NCBI RefSeq assembly: GCF_000515395.1
Contig: NZ_KI911782.1
Coordinates: 5,424,070-5,488,069 of the forward strand
From: Jiangella gansuensis DSM 44835
GTDB taxonomy: Bacteria > Actinomycetota > Actinomycetes > Jiangellales > Jiangellaceae
Direction: 5' to 3'
DNA: 64,000 bases
Shown: piece after piece, positions 25,199 through 33,799 of the stretch
Position numbering within the stretch: position 1 is the stretch's first letter
Layout of the letters: every line of letters starts with the position of its first letter
Notes under the pieces: model-generated
Told to the model about the DNA's origin: nothing
Databases searched by the model: none
Seen by the model: the letters and a program-made list of their open reading frames with translations, nothing else
Program-made: the position numbers and the translations under genes

Positions 25199-28100
25199 AT
25201 GGCCGACCGCCCCGACGACGCGACCTTCTCCCGGCCAGCAGCCGGCAGCTTCCCGGTGACCCGCCGCACCGTGCTGGGCACGGCCGCGGCGACCGCGGCG
25301 GCCGGCACCGGCGCACTCGGCTTCAGCTCGCAAGCAGCCGCCACCGCGGAGTCCACCACGAGAGCGGCGGCCGCCGCCGGCGCCGGACCACTGCGGCTCG
25401 CCGGTCTCACCACCGAGTACGCGCCCACGCTGCTCGGCACCGATGTGCGGCGGCCGCGCCTGTCGTGGGTCGTCACGGCCGGCGGCCACGGCGCCACCCA
25501 GACCGCGTATCAGGTGCTCGTGGCGTCCGCGCCGGAGCTGCTGGAAGTGGGCCGGGCGGACGTGTGGGACTCCGGCCGGGTGGAGTCTCCCGAGTCCGTC
25601 GGCATCGAGTACGGCGGACCCGACCTGGCACCGCGCACTCGATACCACTGGCGGGTCAGGCTGTGGGACGGCGCCGGGCGCGGCACTCGCTGGAGTGAAC
25701 CGACCTGGTTCGAGACCGGCCTGTTCGACGAGGGTTTCGGCGCCGCGGGCTGGATCGGCGCCGCGCCCGACCCGGCCACGACGCCACGTGACGTCGACGG
25801 CACGTCGTGGATCTGGCTGCCCGGCGCCACCAGCGGCGGTGCCCCGGCCGGTCCGGCGTGGTTCCGCGGCCGCCTGGCACTGCCGGCGGAGCTGGAGGTA
25901 GCCGCCGCCCACCTGGTGATGACCGCCGACGACGACTACACCGCGTACCTCCAGGGCCAGCCCGTGCTGCACGCGCCGCAGCAGGTCGACGGGTGGAAGT
26001 CCGCGGAGGTCGCCGACATCACCACGCTCGTGACCGCGGCTGTGGGTGGCGACCTCGTGATCGCGGCAGTCGCGCACAACCGGGGCGCCGTCGCCGTCAA
26101 TCCCGGCGGTCTGCTGGCCAAGCTCGTCGTCACGACGGGCACCGGCGACCACCTGGTGCTCCACACCGACGGGTCCTGGCGCGGCAGCGACGCCGAGCAA
26201 CCCGGCTGGGAACAGCCCGGCCACGACGACAGCGGGTGGGACGACGTCGCCGTCCTGGCCCCGTACGGCGAAGGACCGTGGGGCCGTCAGGTCACCGTGC
26301 CGCAGCGCGAGACGCTCGACCTGCTCGGCGCATCCTGGGTGTGGAGCCCGGACGCGACAAAGTCGGATGCGCCCGAGGGCGACCGCTGGTTCCGCGGCCG
26401 GTTCCCGCTGCCGGCCGGCCTCGAGGTCGAGTCCGCCGACCTCGTCATGACCGCCGACGACGACTACAGCGCGCACCTGCAGGGCGAGCCGGTCCTGCAC
26501 GCGCCGCAAGCGGTCGACGGGTGGCGCACCGCCGAGGTCGCCGACGTGACGGAAGCGGTGACGGCCGCCATCGCCGGCCCCGAGGGCGCCGAGCTCGTCC
26601 TCGCCGTTCGCGCCACCAACCGGCCCGGGCCGTCGGTCAACCCGGCGGGGCTGATCGCGAAGCTGCTGATCCGCTCCGCCACCGGTGACGACCACGTCAT
26701 CGTCACCGACGCGTCCTGGCGCAGCACCGCCGCCGAGCAACCCGGCTGGGAACAGCCCGGCCACGACGACACCGGCTGGGACGACGTCACCGTCCTGGCC
26801 CCGTACGGCGAGGGACCGTGGGGCGGCAACGTGTCGGTGACCCGGCCGGAGAAGCCCGCTCCGCTGCTGCGCCGCGCCTTCACCCTGGCCAAGCCGGTCG
26901 CTCGGGCGCGGCTCTACGCCAGCGGTGTCGCCTACCATGACCTGCACCTCAACGGCGTCCGTGTCGGCGACTCCGTCCTCGACCCGGGCTTCACCGACTA
27001 CGACGAGACCGTCCTCTACGTCACCCACGACGTCACCGCTCTGCTCCGATCCGGCGACAACGTGCTGGCCGCCGAGCTGGGCCGCGGGTTCTTCGGCATG
27101 ACCACCGACAACGTCTGGCGCTGGCACCAGCCGCCGTGGCACGGCGAGCCGCGACTGATCGCCCGGCTGGTGGTGGAGCACCCCGACGGCGGCACCACCG
27201 AGGTGGTCTCCGACCCGGAGTGGCGGATCACGAGCGGCCCGACGGCGTCCAATTCGCTGTTCGCCGGCGAGTCCTTCGACGCCCGGCTCATCCCGGACGG
27301 CTGGACCGCGCCCGGCTTCGACGACTCGGCGTGGTCGGCGGCGACCGGTCTCGACGGCCCGGCCGGCATCCTCACCGCGCAGGAGAACGAGCCGATCCGC
27401 GTCATCGAGGACGTCGCACCGGTCGAGCTGACCGAGCCGGTGCCCGGGACCTGGGTGGCCGACTTCGGCCGGACCACCGCCGGCTGGTCGAAGCTGCGGG
27501 TCACGGCACCGGCGGGCACCACGATCCGGCTGCGCCACGGCGAGACCGTCGCCGCCGACGGCACCGTGAACGCGTCGACGGGGCACGTCCCGGGCCGCTT
27601 CCAGGTCGACGAGTACACGACCCGCGGCACCGGTGAGGAGGTGTGGGAGCCGAAGTTCTCGTACAAGGGGTTCCGGTACGTGCAGGTGGACGGCCTGCCG
27701 GGTGCGCCGACGCCCGAGACCGTCACGATGCGCGTCGTCTACTCCGACGTCCCCGAGGTCGCCACGTTCGAGTCCGACCAGCCGATGTACGAGCAGCTGG
27801 AGCGGATGATGCGCCGCACTATTCTCAACAACCTGCACAGCATCCCGACCGACACGCCCATGTACGAGAAGAACGGCTGGACCGGGGATGCGCAGGTCGG
27901 CGCTCCGACGATGGCCGAGACACTCGGAATGGCCCGGTTCTTCACCAAGTGGCTGGGCGACCTGCGCGACAGCCAGATCGGCTCCGGGCAGGTCCCGGTC
28001 ATCGTGCCCAGCGGCGGCTGGGGCTATCAGGAGCTGGCCCCGGCGCCGGAGTGGACCACCGTCTACCCGTTCGTGCTGCGCGAGATGCACCGCTGGTACG

Positions 28101-29095
28101 GCGACCACCGCGTCCTGGCCCAGCATTGGGAACCGGTGCTGACGTACCTGGACTGGGAGCTGGGCCGGCTGCAGAACGGGCTGGCCGTCACCGCGCTCGG
28201 CGACTACCTGTCGCCCGGCACCGGCGGCAACCCGCCCGAGGACACCCGGCTGACGGCGACGGCGTACCTGTACCGCGCGCTGCTGGCCACCGCCGAGGTG
28301 GGTGACCTGCTCGGACACGCCGCCGACGCGGCCCGATTGCGCACCGCCGCCGACGGCCTGCGTACCCGCCTGAACGAGACGTTCCTCGACACCGCCCGCG
28401 GCCTCTACCGCACCGACCGCGACCCGCACTACCGGCAGACCTCGAACGCGGTGCCGCTGGCGTTCGGGATGGTCCCGCCCGACCACGTGGACGCCGTCGT
28501 CGCCAACCTGGTCGCCGACGTCGAGGCCCGCGACTGGCACCTCAACACCGGCTGCCTGGGCACCAGCGTGCTGCTGCCGGTGCTGACCACGCATGGGCAC
28601 GCCGACGCAGCCGCGAAGATCGCGCTGCAGCGCACCCAGCCCAGCTGGGGGCACTGGATCGACAACGGCGCGGACACCATGTGGGAGATGTGGCAGGTCG
28701 ACACGCGCTCACGCGACCACTACTTCCACGGCACGGTCGTGCAGTGGCTGTTCGAGCACGTCGCCGGCCTGGCGAACCTGGACGACGGCTGGCGGCGGTT
28801 CCGGGTGCGGCCGGACGCGCGCAGCCAGGTCGGTTCCGCGTCGCTGGCCATCACGACGGTGCGGGGCGCGGCCAGCGCTGCGTGGACGCAGACCGGCCGG
28901 TCGCTGCGGCTCACGGTCGTGGTGCCGGTCGGCTCGACGGCCGAGGTGTGGGTGCCGGCGGAATCCGCCGACGACGTCACGGCGGCACCGTCGCGACTGG
29001 TCACCGACGTCCGGGCGGAGCCGGGCTGGGCCGTCTACACCGTCGGCGCCGGCGAGTGGCGGTTCGACAGCCGCTCCGCACCCACCACCCCGTGA
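25199..29095 (+). CDS. TAT-exported alpha-L-rhamnosidase (GH78) with duplicated accessory domain
   Basis: A 1298-residue secreted glycoside hydrolase removing terminal alpha-L-rhamnose from plant glycosides or polysaccharides. A twin-arginine signal (FPVTRRTVLGTAAATAAAG) is at about residues 17-45. Then comes the Bac_rhamnosid N-terminal fibronectin-like region (LRLAGLTTEYAPTLLGTDVRRPRLSW), two tandem copies of a 180-residue beta-sandwich module, the GH78 N domain (RARLYASGVAYHDLHLNGVRVGDSVLDPGFTDY) and the (alpha/alpha)6 catalytic barrel with IPTDTPMYEKNGWTGDAQ (general acid region) and SWGHWIDNGADTMWEMW. GAGGAGG is 9 nt before the ATG. Its stop codon lies in a hairpin. Confidence 0.93.
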   Translation: MADRPDDATFSRPAAGSFPVTRRTVLGTAAATAAAGTGALGFSSQAAATAESTTRAAAAAGAGPLRLAGLTTEYAPTLLGTDVRRPRLSWVVTAGGHGATQTAYQVLVASAPELLEVGRADVWDSGRVESPESVGIEYGGPDLAPRTRYHWRVRLWDGAGRGTRWSEPTWFETGLFDEGFGAAGWIGAAPDPATTPRDVDGTSWIWLPGATSGGAPAGPAWFRGRLALPAELEVAAAHLVMTADDDYTAYLQGQPVLHAPQQVDGWKSAEVADITTLVTAAVGGDLVIAAVAHNRGAVAVNPGGLLAKLVVTTGTGDHLVLHTDGSWRGSDAEQPGWEQPGHDDSGWDDVAVLAPYGEGPWGRQVTVPQRETLDLLGASWVWSPDATKSDAPEGDRWFRGRFPLPAGLEVESADLVMTADDDYSAHLQGEPVLHAPQAVDGWRTAEVADVTEAVTAAIAGPEGAELVLAVRATNRPGPSVNPAGLIAKLLIRSATGDDHVIVTDASWRSTAAEQPGWEQPGHDDTGWDDVTVLAPYGEGPWGGNVSVTRPEKPAPLLRRAFTLAKPVARARLYASGVAYHDLHLNGVRVGDSVLDPGFTDYDETVLYVTHDVTALLRSGDNVLAAELGRGFFGMTTDNVWRWHQPPWHGEPRLIARLVVEHPDGGTTEVVSDPEWRITSGPTASNSLFAGESFDARLIPDGWTAPGFDDSAWSAATGLDGPAGILTAQENEPIRVIEDVAPVELTEPVPGTWVADFGRTTAGWSKLRVTAPAGTTIRLRHGETVAADGTVNASTGHVPGRFQVDEYTTRGTGEEVWEPKFSYKGFRYVQVDGLPGAPTPETVTMRVVYSDVPEVATFESDQPMYEQLERMMRRTILNNLHSIPTDTPMYEKNGWTGDAQVGAPTMAETLGMARFFTKWLGDLRDSQIGSGQVPVIVPSGGWGYQELAPAPEWTTVYPFVLREMHRWYGDHRVLAQHWEPVLTYLDWELGRLQNGLAVTALGDYLSPGTGGNPPEDTRLTATAYLYRALLATAEVGDLLGHAADAARLRTAADGLRTRLNETFLDTARGLYRTDRDPHYRQTSNAVPLAFGMVPPDHVDAVVANLVADVEARDWHLNTGCLGTSVLLPVLTTHGHADAAAKIALQRTQPSWGHWIDNGADTMWEMWQVDTRSRDHYFHGTVVQWLFEHVAGLANLDDGWRRFRVRPDARSQVGSASLAITTVRGAASAAWTQTGRSLRLTVVVPVGSTAEVWVPAESADDVTAAPSRLVTDVRAEPGWAVYTVGAGEWRFDSRSAPTTP

Positions 29096-29147
29096 TCGTC
29101 AAGACTTCGCCCGATGATGGCCGGGTCAACTCTTGATGATCATGGGG
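29088..29147. terminator. Imperfect 26-bp hairpin carrying the rhamnosidase stop codon
   Basis: Arms 29088-29113 and 29122-29147 pair at 21 of 26 positions (two of the mismatches are G-U), with an 8-nt loop. The TGA at 29093-29095 is inside the left arm. The right arm holds AACTCTTGATGATCAT, sharing the TCAAG.GTTGAC/TGATCAT elements of the 2262-2315 hairpin. Probable terminator of the rhamnosidase transcript. Confidence 0.7.
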
Positions 29148-29222
29148 ACACGCGGGCACATGTGACCGACATCCAGGAGTTCTTCGCCAAGCTCCGCTGA
29201 CCGGCCCAACTACTCTCGGAGC

Positions 29223-30149
29223 ATGCGTTCCTCGTCCCCACGTGCCGGCGGCGCCCTGCTCGGACTGCTCATGGCCGTGGCGGGCGTCGCCGGCACGTGG
29301 GCGAGCTGGAGCTACTTCGTCGACACCGCCACCGGGCAACGGCTGGACGCCGCCGCCTTCGAGGGCTCGGCCATCGGCCGCAACACCCTGTGGCGGGGCG
29401 CCGAGCCGGTACTCGACGTGGTGTCCGTGCCGTTCATCGTGATGGTGCTGGGCGCCGCGGCGCTGATCGCGGTGATGCGGCGCCGCTGGTTCCTCGCCCT
29501 GCAGGTGACCGTCCTGGTGGGCGGCGCGAACCTGACGACCCAGGTGCTCAAGCACGGCATCCTCGACCGGCCCGCCCTGGCCGCCGACGTCGGACCGGCC
29601 GGCAACTCGCTGCCCAGTGGCCACACCACCGTCGCGGCCAGCGTGGCGGCGGCACTGCTGCTCGTGGTCCCGAGACGAGCCCGGCCCCTGGTGGCGGTGC
29701 TCGGCGCCGGCTACACCGCGCTCACGGGAGTGTCGACCATGATCGGCGGCTGGCACCGTCCGTCCGACGTCGTCGCCGCCATCACCGTGGTGCTCGCCTG
29801 GGCCGGGCTCACCACCGTCCTGACGGCGCTGGCCAGCCCGGAACGGGTGGACGACGGCCGAACCGGCACTGCGGCCACCGCGGCGGCCGCGGTGGTGTTC
29901 CTGGTGGCAGCCGCCGGCAGCGGTGTCGTCGCCGTGCGGTCGCTGCAGAGCACGCGCGATCTGCTGGCCGAATCAGGCGCGGTCACCGCCCGGGACGATC
30001 TCGCGACGGCATATGTGGGCGCCGGCCTCGGGGTGGTGTCGACGACGGCGTTGACGTTCGCGGCGATCCTGGTGGCGCATCAACTCGCCAGCGGCCGGGC
30101 CCGAGCCGAAACCGCCCGCGGCAGCTCCCGGAGAAGGACGCGTGTGTGA
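29223..30149 (+). CDS. PAP2 family membrane phosphatase
   Basis: A 308-residue integral membrane protein with about six spans. The acid-phosphatase triad is present: KHGILDRP (motif 1), SLPSGHTTVAAS (motif 2) and STMIGGWHRPSDVVAA (motif 3, with catalytic His and Asp). Family members dephosphorylate lipid phosphates such as undecaprenyl pyrophosphate or phosphatidate on the outer membrane face. After residue 200 there is a non-conserved region with two further hydrophobic helices and a basic tail SSRRRTRV. Start ATG 29223. The rhamnosidase upstream is separated by a hairpin, so it is probably transcribed alone. Confidence 0.88.
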   Translation: MRSSSPRAGGALLGLLMAVAGVAGTWASWSYFVDTATGQRLDAAAFEGSAIGRNTLWRGAEPVLDVVSVPFIVMVLGAAALIAVMRRRWFLALQVTVLVGGANLTTQVLKHGILDRPALAADVGPAGNSLPSGHTTVAASVAAALLLVVPRRARPLVAVLGAGYTALTGVSTMIGGWHRPSDVVAAITVVLAWAGLTTVLTALASPERVDDGRTGTAATAAAAVVFLVAAAGSGVVAVRSLQSTRDLLAESGAVTARDDLATAYVGAGLGVVSTTALTFAAILVAHQLASGRARAETARGSSRRRTRV

Positions 30150-30185
30150 GTTCCGTAGCCGGCGCCGCGCCGCGATGGTCAAGAG

Positions 30186-30215
30186 TTGACATAGTCTTCC
30201 AAAGAGGGCTACACA
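30186..30215 (+). promoter_or_regulatory. Sigma-70 type promoter for the small Tudor-like gene
   Basis: TTGACA at 30186-30191 and TACACA at 30210-30215 are separated by 18 bp in a locally AT-rich stretch, about 30 bp upstream of the ATG at 30245. This is the clearest housekeeping-type promoter seen in the window. Confidence 0.6.
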
Positions 30216-30244
30216 ACGACCGTGACGGGCGGCACACTGAACTA

Positions 30245-30469
30245 ATGACCTCTCGTACACCGGCCGCGAGGCCTGTTCTTCCTTCTAGTCCTTTTCGCCC
30301 CGTCACCGCTCCGCCACTCGAGAAGTTCGCCGTCGACGACCTCGTCACACACGATCGGCACGGACTGGGCCGCGTCGTGAACGTCCCCCGCGAGAACGAG
30401 GTACACGTCGACTTCGGCACCGCGGTGCGTCGCATCGCACTGCCGAACCCGAAGGTCACGCGCCTGTAG
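30245..30469 (+). CDS. Small protein with UvrD/PcrA-type Tudor-like domain
   Basis: A 74-residue protein. After a proline-rich lead the C-terminal 45 residues read EKFAVDDLVTHDRHGLGRVVNVPRENEVHVDFGTAVRRIALPNPKVTRL. FxxGDxVxHxxxGxGxVV...VDF....RR....KL is the five-strand barrel found at the C-terminus of UvrD/PcrA helicases and in CarD/Mfd, where it binds RNA polymerase. As a free-standing protein it is common in actinobacteria without known function; contact with polymerase is an inference. A good promoter lies just upstream. Confidence 0.7.
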   Translation: MTSRTPAARPVLPSSPFRPVTAPPLEKFAVDDLVTHDRHGLGRVVNVPRENEVHVDFGTAVRRIALPNPKVTRL

Positions 30470-30567
30470 TCCGGCTCATCGGCACCACCGTTCAGCTCCT
30501 GGAACACCCGGCTTCCGGTCGCCTGGCCTGCCCGCTGCGAAGGTCCCGGGCGGCCGGAACGCCGTCG

Positions 30568-31428
30568 TCACCCCACCCGTGACACGCCGCGCAGCCTGTC
30601 CGGGTTGCGGAACACGAGCAATCGGGTCACCTTGCCCTGCGCGGTTTCGATCATGGACGCGCTGTCCAGCCGGTCACCGGCCCACGCCAGGACGCCGGGG
30701 GCGCCGTTCAGCTCGACGAACTCGAACCGCAAGCCGTCCAGGTCGCCCTTCGCGAGGATGCCCACGATGAATCGCGCAACCTTGTCCGCGCCCGTCACCG
30801 GACGACGCGCGGCCTGAGCCTTGCCGTCGGCGTCGTTCACCATGACCACGTCCGGCGCCAGCACCTCCAGCAGCGACGTCATGTCGCCTTCCAAGCAGGC
30901 GCGCAGGAACCGTTCGGTTGCCTCGCGGCGCTGCCCGGGATCGGTGTCATACCGCGGGCGGCGGGCCTGCACGTGTTCGCGGGCCCGGTGCGCCACCTGC
31001 CGCACCGCCGGCTCGCTGCGTTCGAGCGCCGTCGCGATCTCCGCATAGGAGTAGCCGAACACCTCCCGCAGCACGAACACGGCGCGCTCCACCGGGCTCA
31101 ACGTCTCGAGGACCACCAGCATGGCCATCGAGACGTCCTCGCTGAGCTCGACCCCGTTGGCGGCGTCCGGGCCGGTCAGCAGGGGTTCGGGCAGCCACGG
31201 CCCGATGTACGTCTCCTTGCGGGTGCGCAGCGTCCGCAGCCGGTTCAGCGCCAGCCGGGTGGCGATCCGCACGAGGTAGGCCTTCGGTTCCACGACGTCG
31301 GCCCGATCCGCCGCCGACCACCGCAACCAGGTGTCCTGTACGACGTCCTCGGCGTCGGCCACGCTGCCCAGCATCTCGTAGACAACCGTGAACAGCAGGC
31401 CGCGGTGCTGGTGGAACGGGTCGCTCAC
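30568..31428 (-). CDS. SigJ-type ECF RNA polymerase sigma factor
   Basis: A 286-residue sigma factor of the SigJ/ECF41 type. Region 2 is HRGLLFTVVYEMLGSVADAEDVVQDTWLRWSA; region 4 is LETLSPVERAVFVLREVFGYSYAEIATALERSEPAVRQVAHRAREHV. The C-terminal 90 residues form the SnoaL-like domain (RFLRACLEGDMTSLLEVLAPDVVMVNDADGK) that in this group modulates sigma activity without a separate anti-sigma factor. Start is the GTG at 31428, which has no ribosome-binding site of its own but overlaps the stop of a 13-codon leader ORF with a strong one. Divergent from a DUF1990 gene. Confidence 0.9.
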   Translation of the reverse strand: MSDPFHQHRGLLFTVVYEMLGSVADAEDVVQDTWLRWSAADRADVVEPKAYLVRIATRLALNRLRTLRTRKETYIGPWLPEPLLTGPDAANGVELSEDVSMAMLVVLETLSPVERAVFVLREVFGYSYAEIATALERSEPAVRQVAHRAREHVQARRPRYDTDPGQRREATERFLRACLEGDMTSLLEVLAPDVVMVNDADGKAQAARRPVTGADKVARFIVGILAKGDLDGLRFEFVELNGAPGVLAWAGDRLDSASMIETAQGKVTRLLVFRNPDRLRGVSRVG

Positions 31429-31466
31429 GGGTTCGGCTTCGTCGGTTCGAGAGCGATGCGAGCCAT
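31425..31466 (-). CDS. Putative 13-codon leader ORF coupled to the sigma factor
   Basis: ATG at 31466 is preceded by GGAAGGA with an 8-nt spacer; it encodes MARIALEPTKPNP and its TGA overlaps the sigma factor GTG (GTGA). The sigma gene has no convincing ribosome-binding site itself, so ribosomes probably reach it by translational coupling. The alternative is that the ATG is the original sigma start and a frameshift separated it; family N-termini do not need the extra residues. Confidence 0.4.
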   Translation of the reverse strand: MARIALEPTKPNP

Positions 31467-31566
31467 GGCACGGGTCCTTCCGTCGACAGGGAGTCTCCCC
31501 CATATGACACGGGGCACCAGCCGGACGTGACATCGGCGTGGCGGCGATGTGGCAGAGTTCCCGGCG

Positions 31567-32079
31567 ATGCGCGCGTTCACGTACCCCGAGGTCGGCGCCA
31601 CCCGCGACGCCGGGCCGCTGCCGGCCGGCTATCACCATGTGCGGATGCGCGAGCGTGTTGGCCACGGACGGTCGGCGTTCGAGGCGGTGGCCGAGGGCAC
31701 CGTCACGTGGTCGCTGCACCGCAGCATCGGGCTGCGGGTCACCGCCACCGCCGAGCGCGCGGCCGAGGGCGTCGAGGTCACCAGCGCGCTCGCCGTCGGG
31801 CCGGTTCACCTGCTGCGCATCCCGTGCCGGGTGGTGTGGGTGCTCGACGAACCCGGCCGCGCCGGCTACGCCTACGGCACCCTGCCCGGGCACCCGGAAT
31901 GCGGCGAGGAGTCGTTCGTCACCGAACTCGACGACGCCGGCGACGTGTGGTTCACGGTGACGGCGTTCAGCCGGGCCGCCGCCTGGTACGCACGGCTGGG
32001 CGGACCGCTGACCCGGGGCGTGCAGCACCTGGCCACCCGCCGCTACGTCGCGGCCGCACGAAAGCTCGCCGGCAGCTAG
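31567..32079 (+). CDS. DUF1990 family protein
   Basis: A 170-residue protein starting MRAFTYPEVGATRDAGPLPAGYHHVRMRERVGHG. The TYPEVGAT and GY.H.R....GHG opening and the later YAYGTLPGHPECGEESFVTELD, then WYARLGGPLTRGVQHLATRRY are diagnostic of DUF1990, a family distantly related to lipid-binding START-like proteins; function unknown. An IS481-type element is inserted immediately at its TAG stop, which lies inside the 6-bp target duplication, so the protein is intact. Divergent from the sigma factor gene. Confidence 0.88.
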   Translation: MRAFTYPEVGATRDAGPLPAGYHHVRMRERVGHGRSAFEAVAEGTVTWSLHRSIGLRVTATAERAAEGVEVTSALAVGPVHLLRIPCRVVWVLDEPGRAGYAYGTLPGHPECGEESFVTELDDAGDVWFTVTAFSRAAAWYARLGGPLTRGVQHLATRRYVAAARKLAGS

Positions 32080-32080
32080 G

Positions 32081-33165
32081 TGTATCCGGCCATCACGTTG
32101 GTGGCAGGCGGCTGATTGGTGGGAGGCCGCCGAGTGCGCTGTGGCGTCGTCGAGTGTTGTAGTACTCGATCCAGGGGTCAAGAGCCGCGGCGCGTTCGGT
32201 GTTGCTGGTGAAGACCTGCCGGTAGGCCCACTCGGTCTGCAGGGTGCGGTTGAACCGTTCGACCTTGCCGTTCTGCCACGGGCAGTGCGCCTTGATGAAC
32301 CTCTGCCCGATGTCCAGCTCCTTGCAGACCTGGCGCAGCGAGTACCGGTATGCCCAGGCGTTGTCGGTGATCAGGCGTTCGATCCGGGGGATGCCGTGTG
32401 CGGCGAAGTAGCCGGCTGCCCGTGCGAGGAAGGCCGCGCAGGTCGGGCCCTTCTCGTCGGGCAGGATCTCTGAGTAGGCCAGCCGGGAGTGGTCATCGAC
32501 GAGTGAGTGCACGTAGTCGAACCCGACCCTGGTCGTGCGGTTGCGGGTGGCTTCGCGGTTCTCCCGGCCGTGGGCGCGCCAGCCGCCGCCGTCGGGGATC
32601 TTGCCGATCTTCTTCACGTCCATGTGGACCAGCTCGCCCGGGGCGTCGCGCTCGTAACGCACCGTCGTGGTCTTCGACGCCCGGATCACCTCACCCGTGA
32701 GCGGGTCGCACTCGCGCAGGTAGGGCACGTCGTGGCGGCGCAGGATCCGCGACACCGTCCGCGCCGGCACCCCCAGCTCGGGACCGATCCAGTCCTGCCC
32801 GCGGCGTTCGCGCTGCCGAAGGTCGATGACCTGCTGTTCGATCGCCTCGCTGGTCCGGCGCGGAGACGAATGTGGACGCGAGGAGCGGTCGTGCAGGCCG
32901 GCCACGCCCTCGGCGGCGTAACGATCCAGCCAGGACTTCACACACTTGCGGGAGATGCCCATCGCCTTGGCGATGTGCGCCTGCGCCCAACCGGCGCGGT
33001 GACGCTCAACGATCAACAGCCGGCCCTGGAACGTGGTGCGGGCGTTACGGTGAGACACGAGAGCCCTCCGGATGGGTCGTGCAGCCTTCGACAAGCCACA
33101 CCCCACCCGGGGGCTCTCACCTGTTCAACCCGACACGCCCGCTACCAACCTCTTGGCCGGGTACA
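32081..33165 (-). mobile_element. IS481-family insertion sequence, complete, with target duplication
   Basis: A 1085-bp element. Terminal inverted repeats: left 32081-32109 beginning TGTATCCGGCCA and right 33137-33165 beginning (read inward) TGTACCCGGCCA, 23 of 29 matching. It is flanked by the 6-bp direct repeat GCTAGG at 32075-32080 and 33166-33171, a clean target-site duplication. It carries one transposase gene on the minus strand. Removing the element and one GCTAGG would bring the DUF1990 stop to about 42 bp from the acetyltransferase ATG. Confidence 0.92.
32093..33058 (-). CDS. IS481-family transposase
   Basis: A 321-residue DDE recombinase that moves the surrounding element. It starts VSHRNARTTFQGRLLIVERHR, the usual IS481 opening, followed by a helix-turn-helix (QAHIAKAMGISRKCVKSWLDRY) and a second one near 90. 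The catalytic triad is in HMDVKKIGKI (first D), RLITDNAWAYRYS (second D) and WQNGKVERFNRTLQTEWAYR (E). C-terminus YNTRRRHSALGGLPPISRL is also characteristic. The reading frame is full length and uninterrupted, so the element may still be active. The last codons run into the left terminal repeat. Confidence 0.95.
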   Translation of the reverse strand: MSHRNARTTFQGRLLIVERHRAGWAQAHIAKAMGISRKCVKSWLDRYAAEGVAGLHDRSSRPHSSPRRTSEAIEQQVIDLRQRERRGQDWIGPELGVPARTVSRILRRHDVPYLRECDPLTGEVIRASKTTTVRYERDAPGELVHMDVKKIGKIPDGGGWRAHGRENREATRNRTTRVGFDYVHSLVDDHSRLAYSEILPDEKGPTCAAFLARAAGYFAAHGIPRIERLITDNAWAYRYSLRQVCKELDIGQRFIKAHCPWQNGKVERFNRTLQTEWAYRQVFTSNTERAAALDPWIEYYNTRRRHSALGGLPPISRLPPT

Positions 33166-33207
33166 GCTAGGGCGCGTCTCAGTCGCTCGTTGCATGACAA
33201 TCGCCGA

Positions 33208-33786
33208 ATGACCAACGACCGCTTCATGCTGATCCACGACCCGGAGCTCCAAGCCAGGGGCGAGCGAGTCCTGGGCGTCGAGTTCAAGGCGATGAGCGAG
33301 AGGGTGTTGCGGGCCACGGAGCTGACCTCTCGCCTCAACGTCCTCCCGTTCGATGACGAGGCGGGCAAGGCGGCACTGCTCGAACAGATTCTGGGCCGCC
33401 CTCTCCCAGAGAGAGTGACGATCTACCCGCCCTTCTACACCGACCACGGCCTTCGCTTGGACTTGGCAGAGCGGGTCTTCATCAATCAGGGCTGCACATT
33501 CCTCGACTACGCCGGCATCCGGTTGGCCGAGGGCGTGATGGTCGGCCCGAAGGCCACGTTCATCACGATGGGCCACCCGGTGGACCCCGACGAGCGGCGC
33601 CAGTTCCTCTCCGGTGCACCCATCGATGTGGCGGAGAACGTGTGGATCGGTGCCGGCGCGATGATCCTGCCCGGCGTCAGCATCGGCCGCGACTCCGTTG
33701 TCGCGGCCGGGACGATCGTGGCCGACGACGTTCCGGCGGCGAGCCTGGTCGCCGGGCCCAAAGGCACCGTGCGCCGACGTTGGTAG
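33208..33786 (+). CDS. Maltose/galactoside-type sugar O-acetyltransferase
   Basis: A 192-residue left-handed beta-helix acetyltransferase of the Maa/LacA/NodL group. Residues 50-85 contain GRPLPERVTIYPPFYTDHGLRLDLAERVFINQGCTFLD; the catalytic histidine lies in TFITMGHPVDPDERR; hexapeptide repeats follow in VWIGAGAMILPGVSIGRDSVVAAGTIVADDVP, ending at AGPKGTVRRRW. It uses acetyl-CoA to acetylate sugar hydroxyls in the cytosol. The IS481 element lies immediately upstream; before insertion this gene could have been co-transcribed with the DUF1990 gene. Confidence 0.92.
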   Translation: MTNDRFMLIHDPELQARGERVLGVEFKAMSERVLRATELTSRLNVLPFDDEAGKAALLEQILGRPLPERVTIYPPFYTDHGLRLDLAERVFINQGCTFLDYAGIRLAEGVMVGPKATFITMGHPVDPDERRQFLSGAPIDVAENVWIGAGAMILPGVSIGRDSVVAAGTIVADDVPAASLVAGPKGTVRRRW

Positions 33787-33799
33787 GACATGCTCGGCT

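Noticed and set aside
24875-28654. 1259-residue open frame on the minus strand opposite the rhamnosidase
   Set aside because: Composition is Arg/Gly/Val/Asp low-complexity with no family motifs; it is the antisense shadow of a GC-rich gene with full GH78 motifs.
29160-29201. Short frame HVTDIQEFFAKLR before the PAP2 gene
   Set aside because: Looks like the tail of a helical protein, but only 13 residues, no ribosome-binding site and no identifiable family; could be a gene remnant but cannot be supported.
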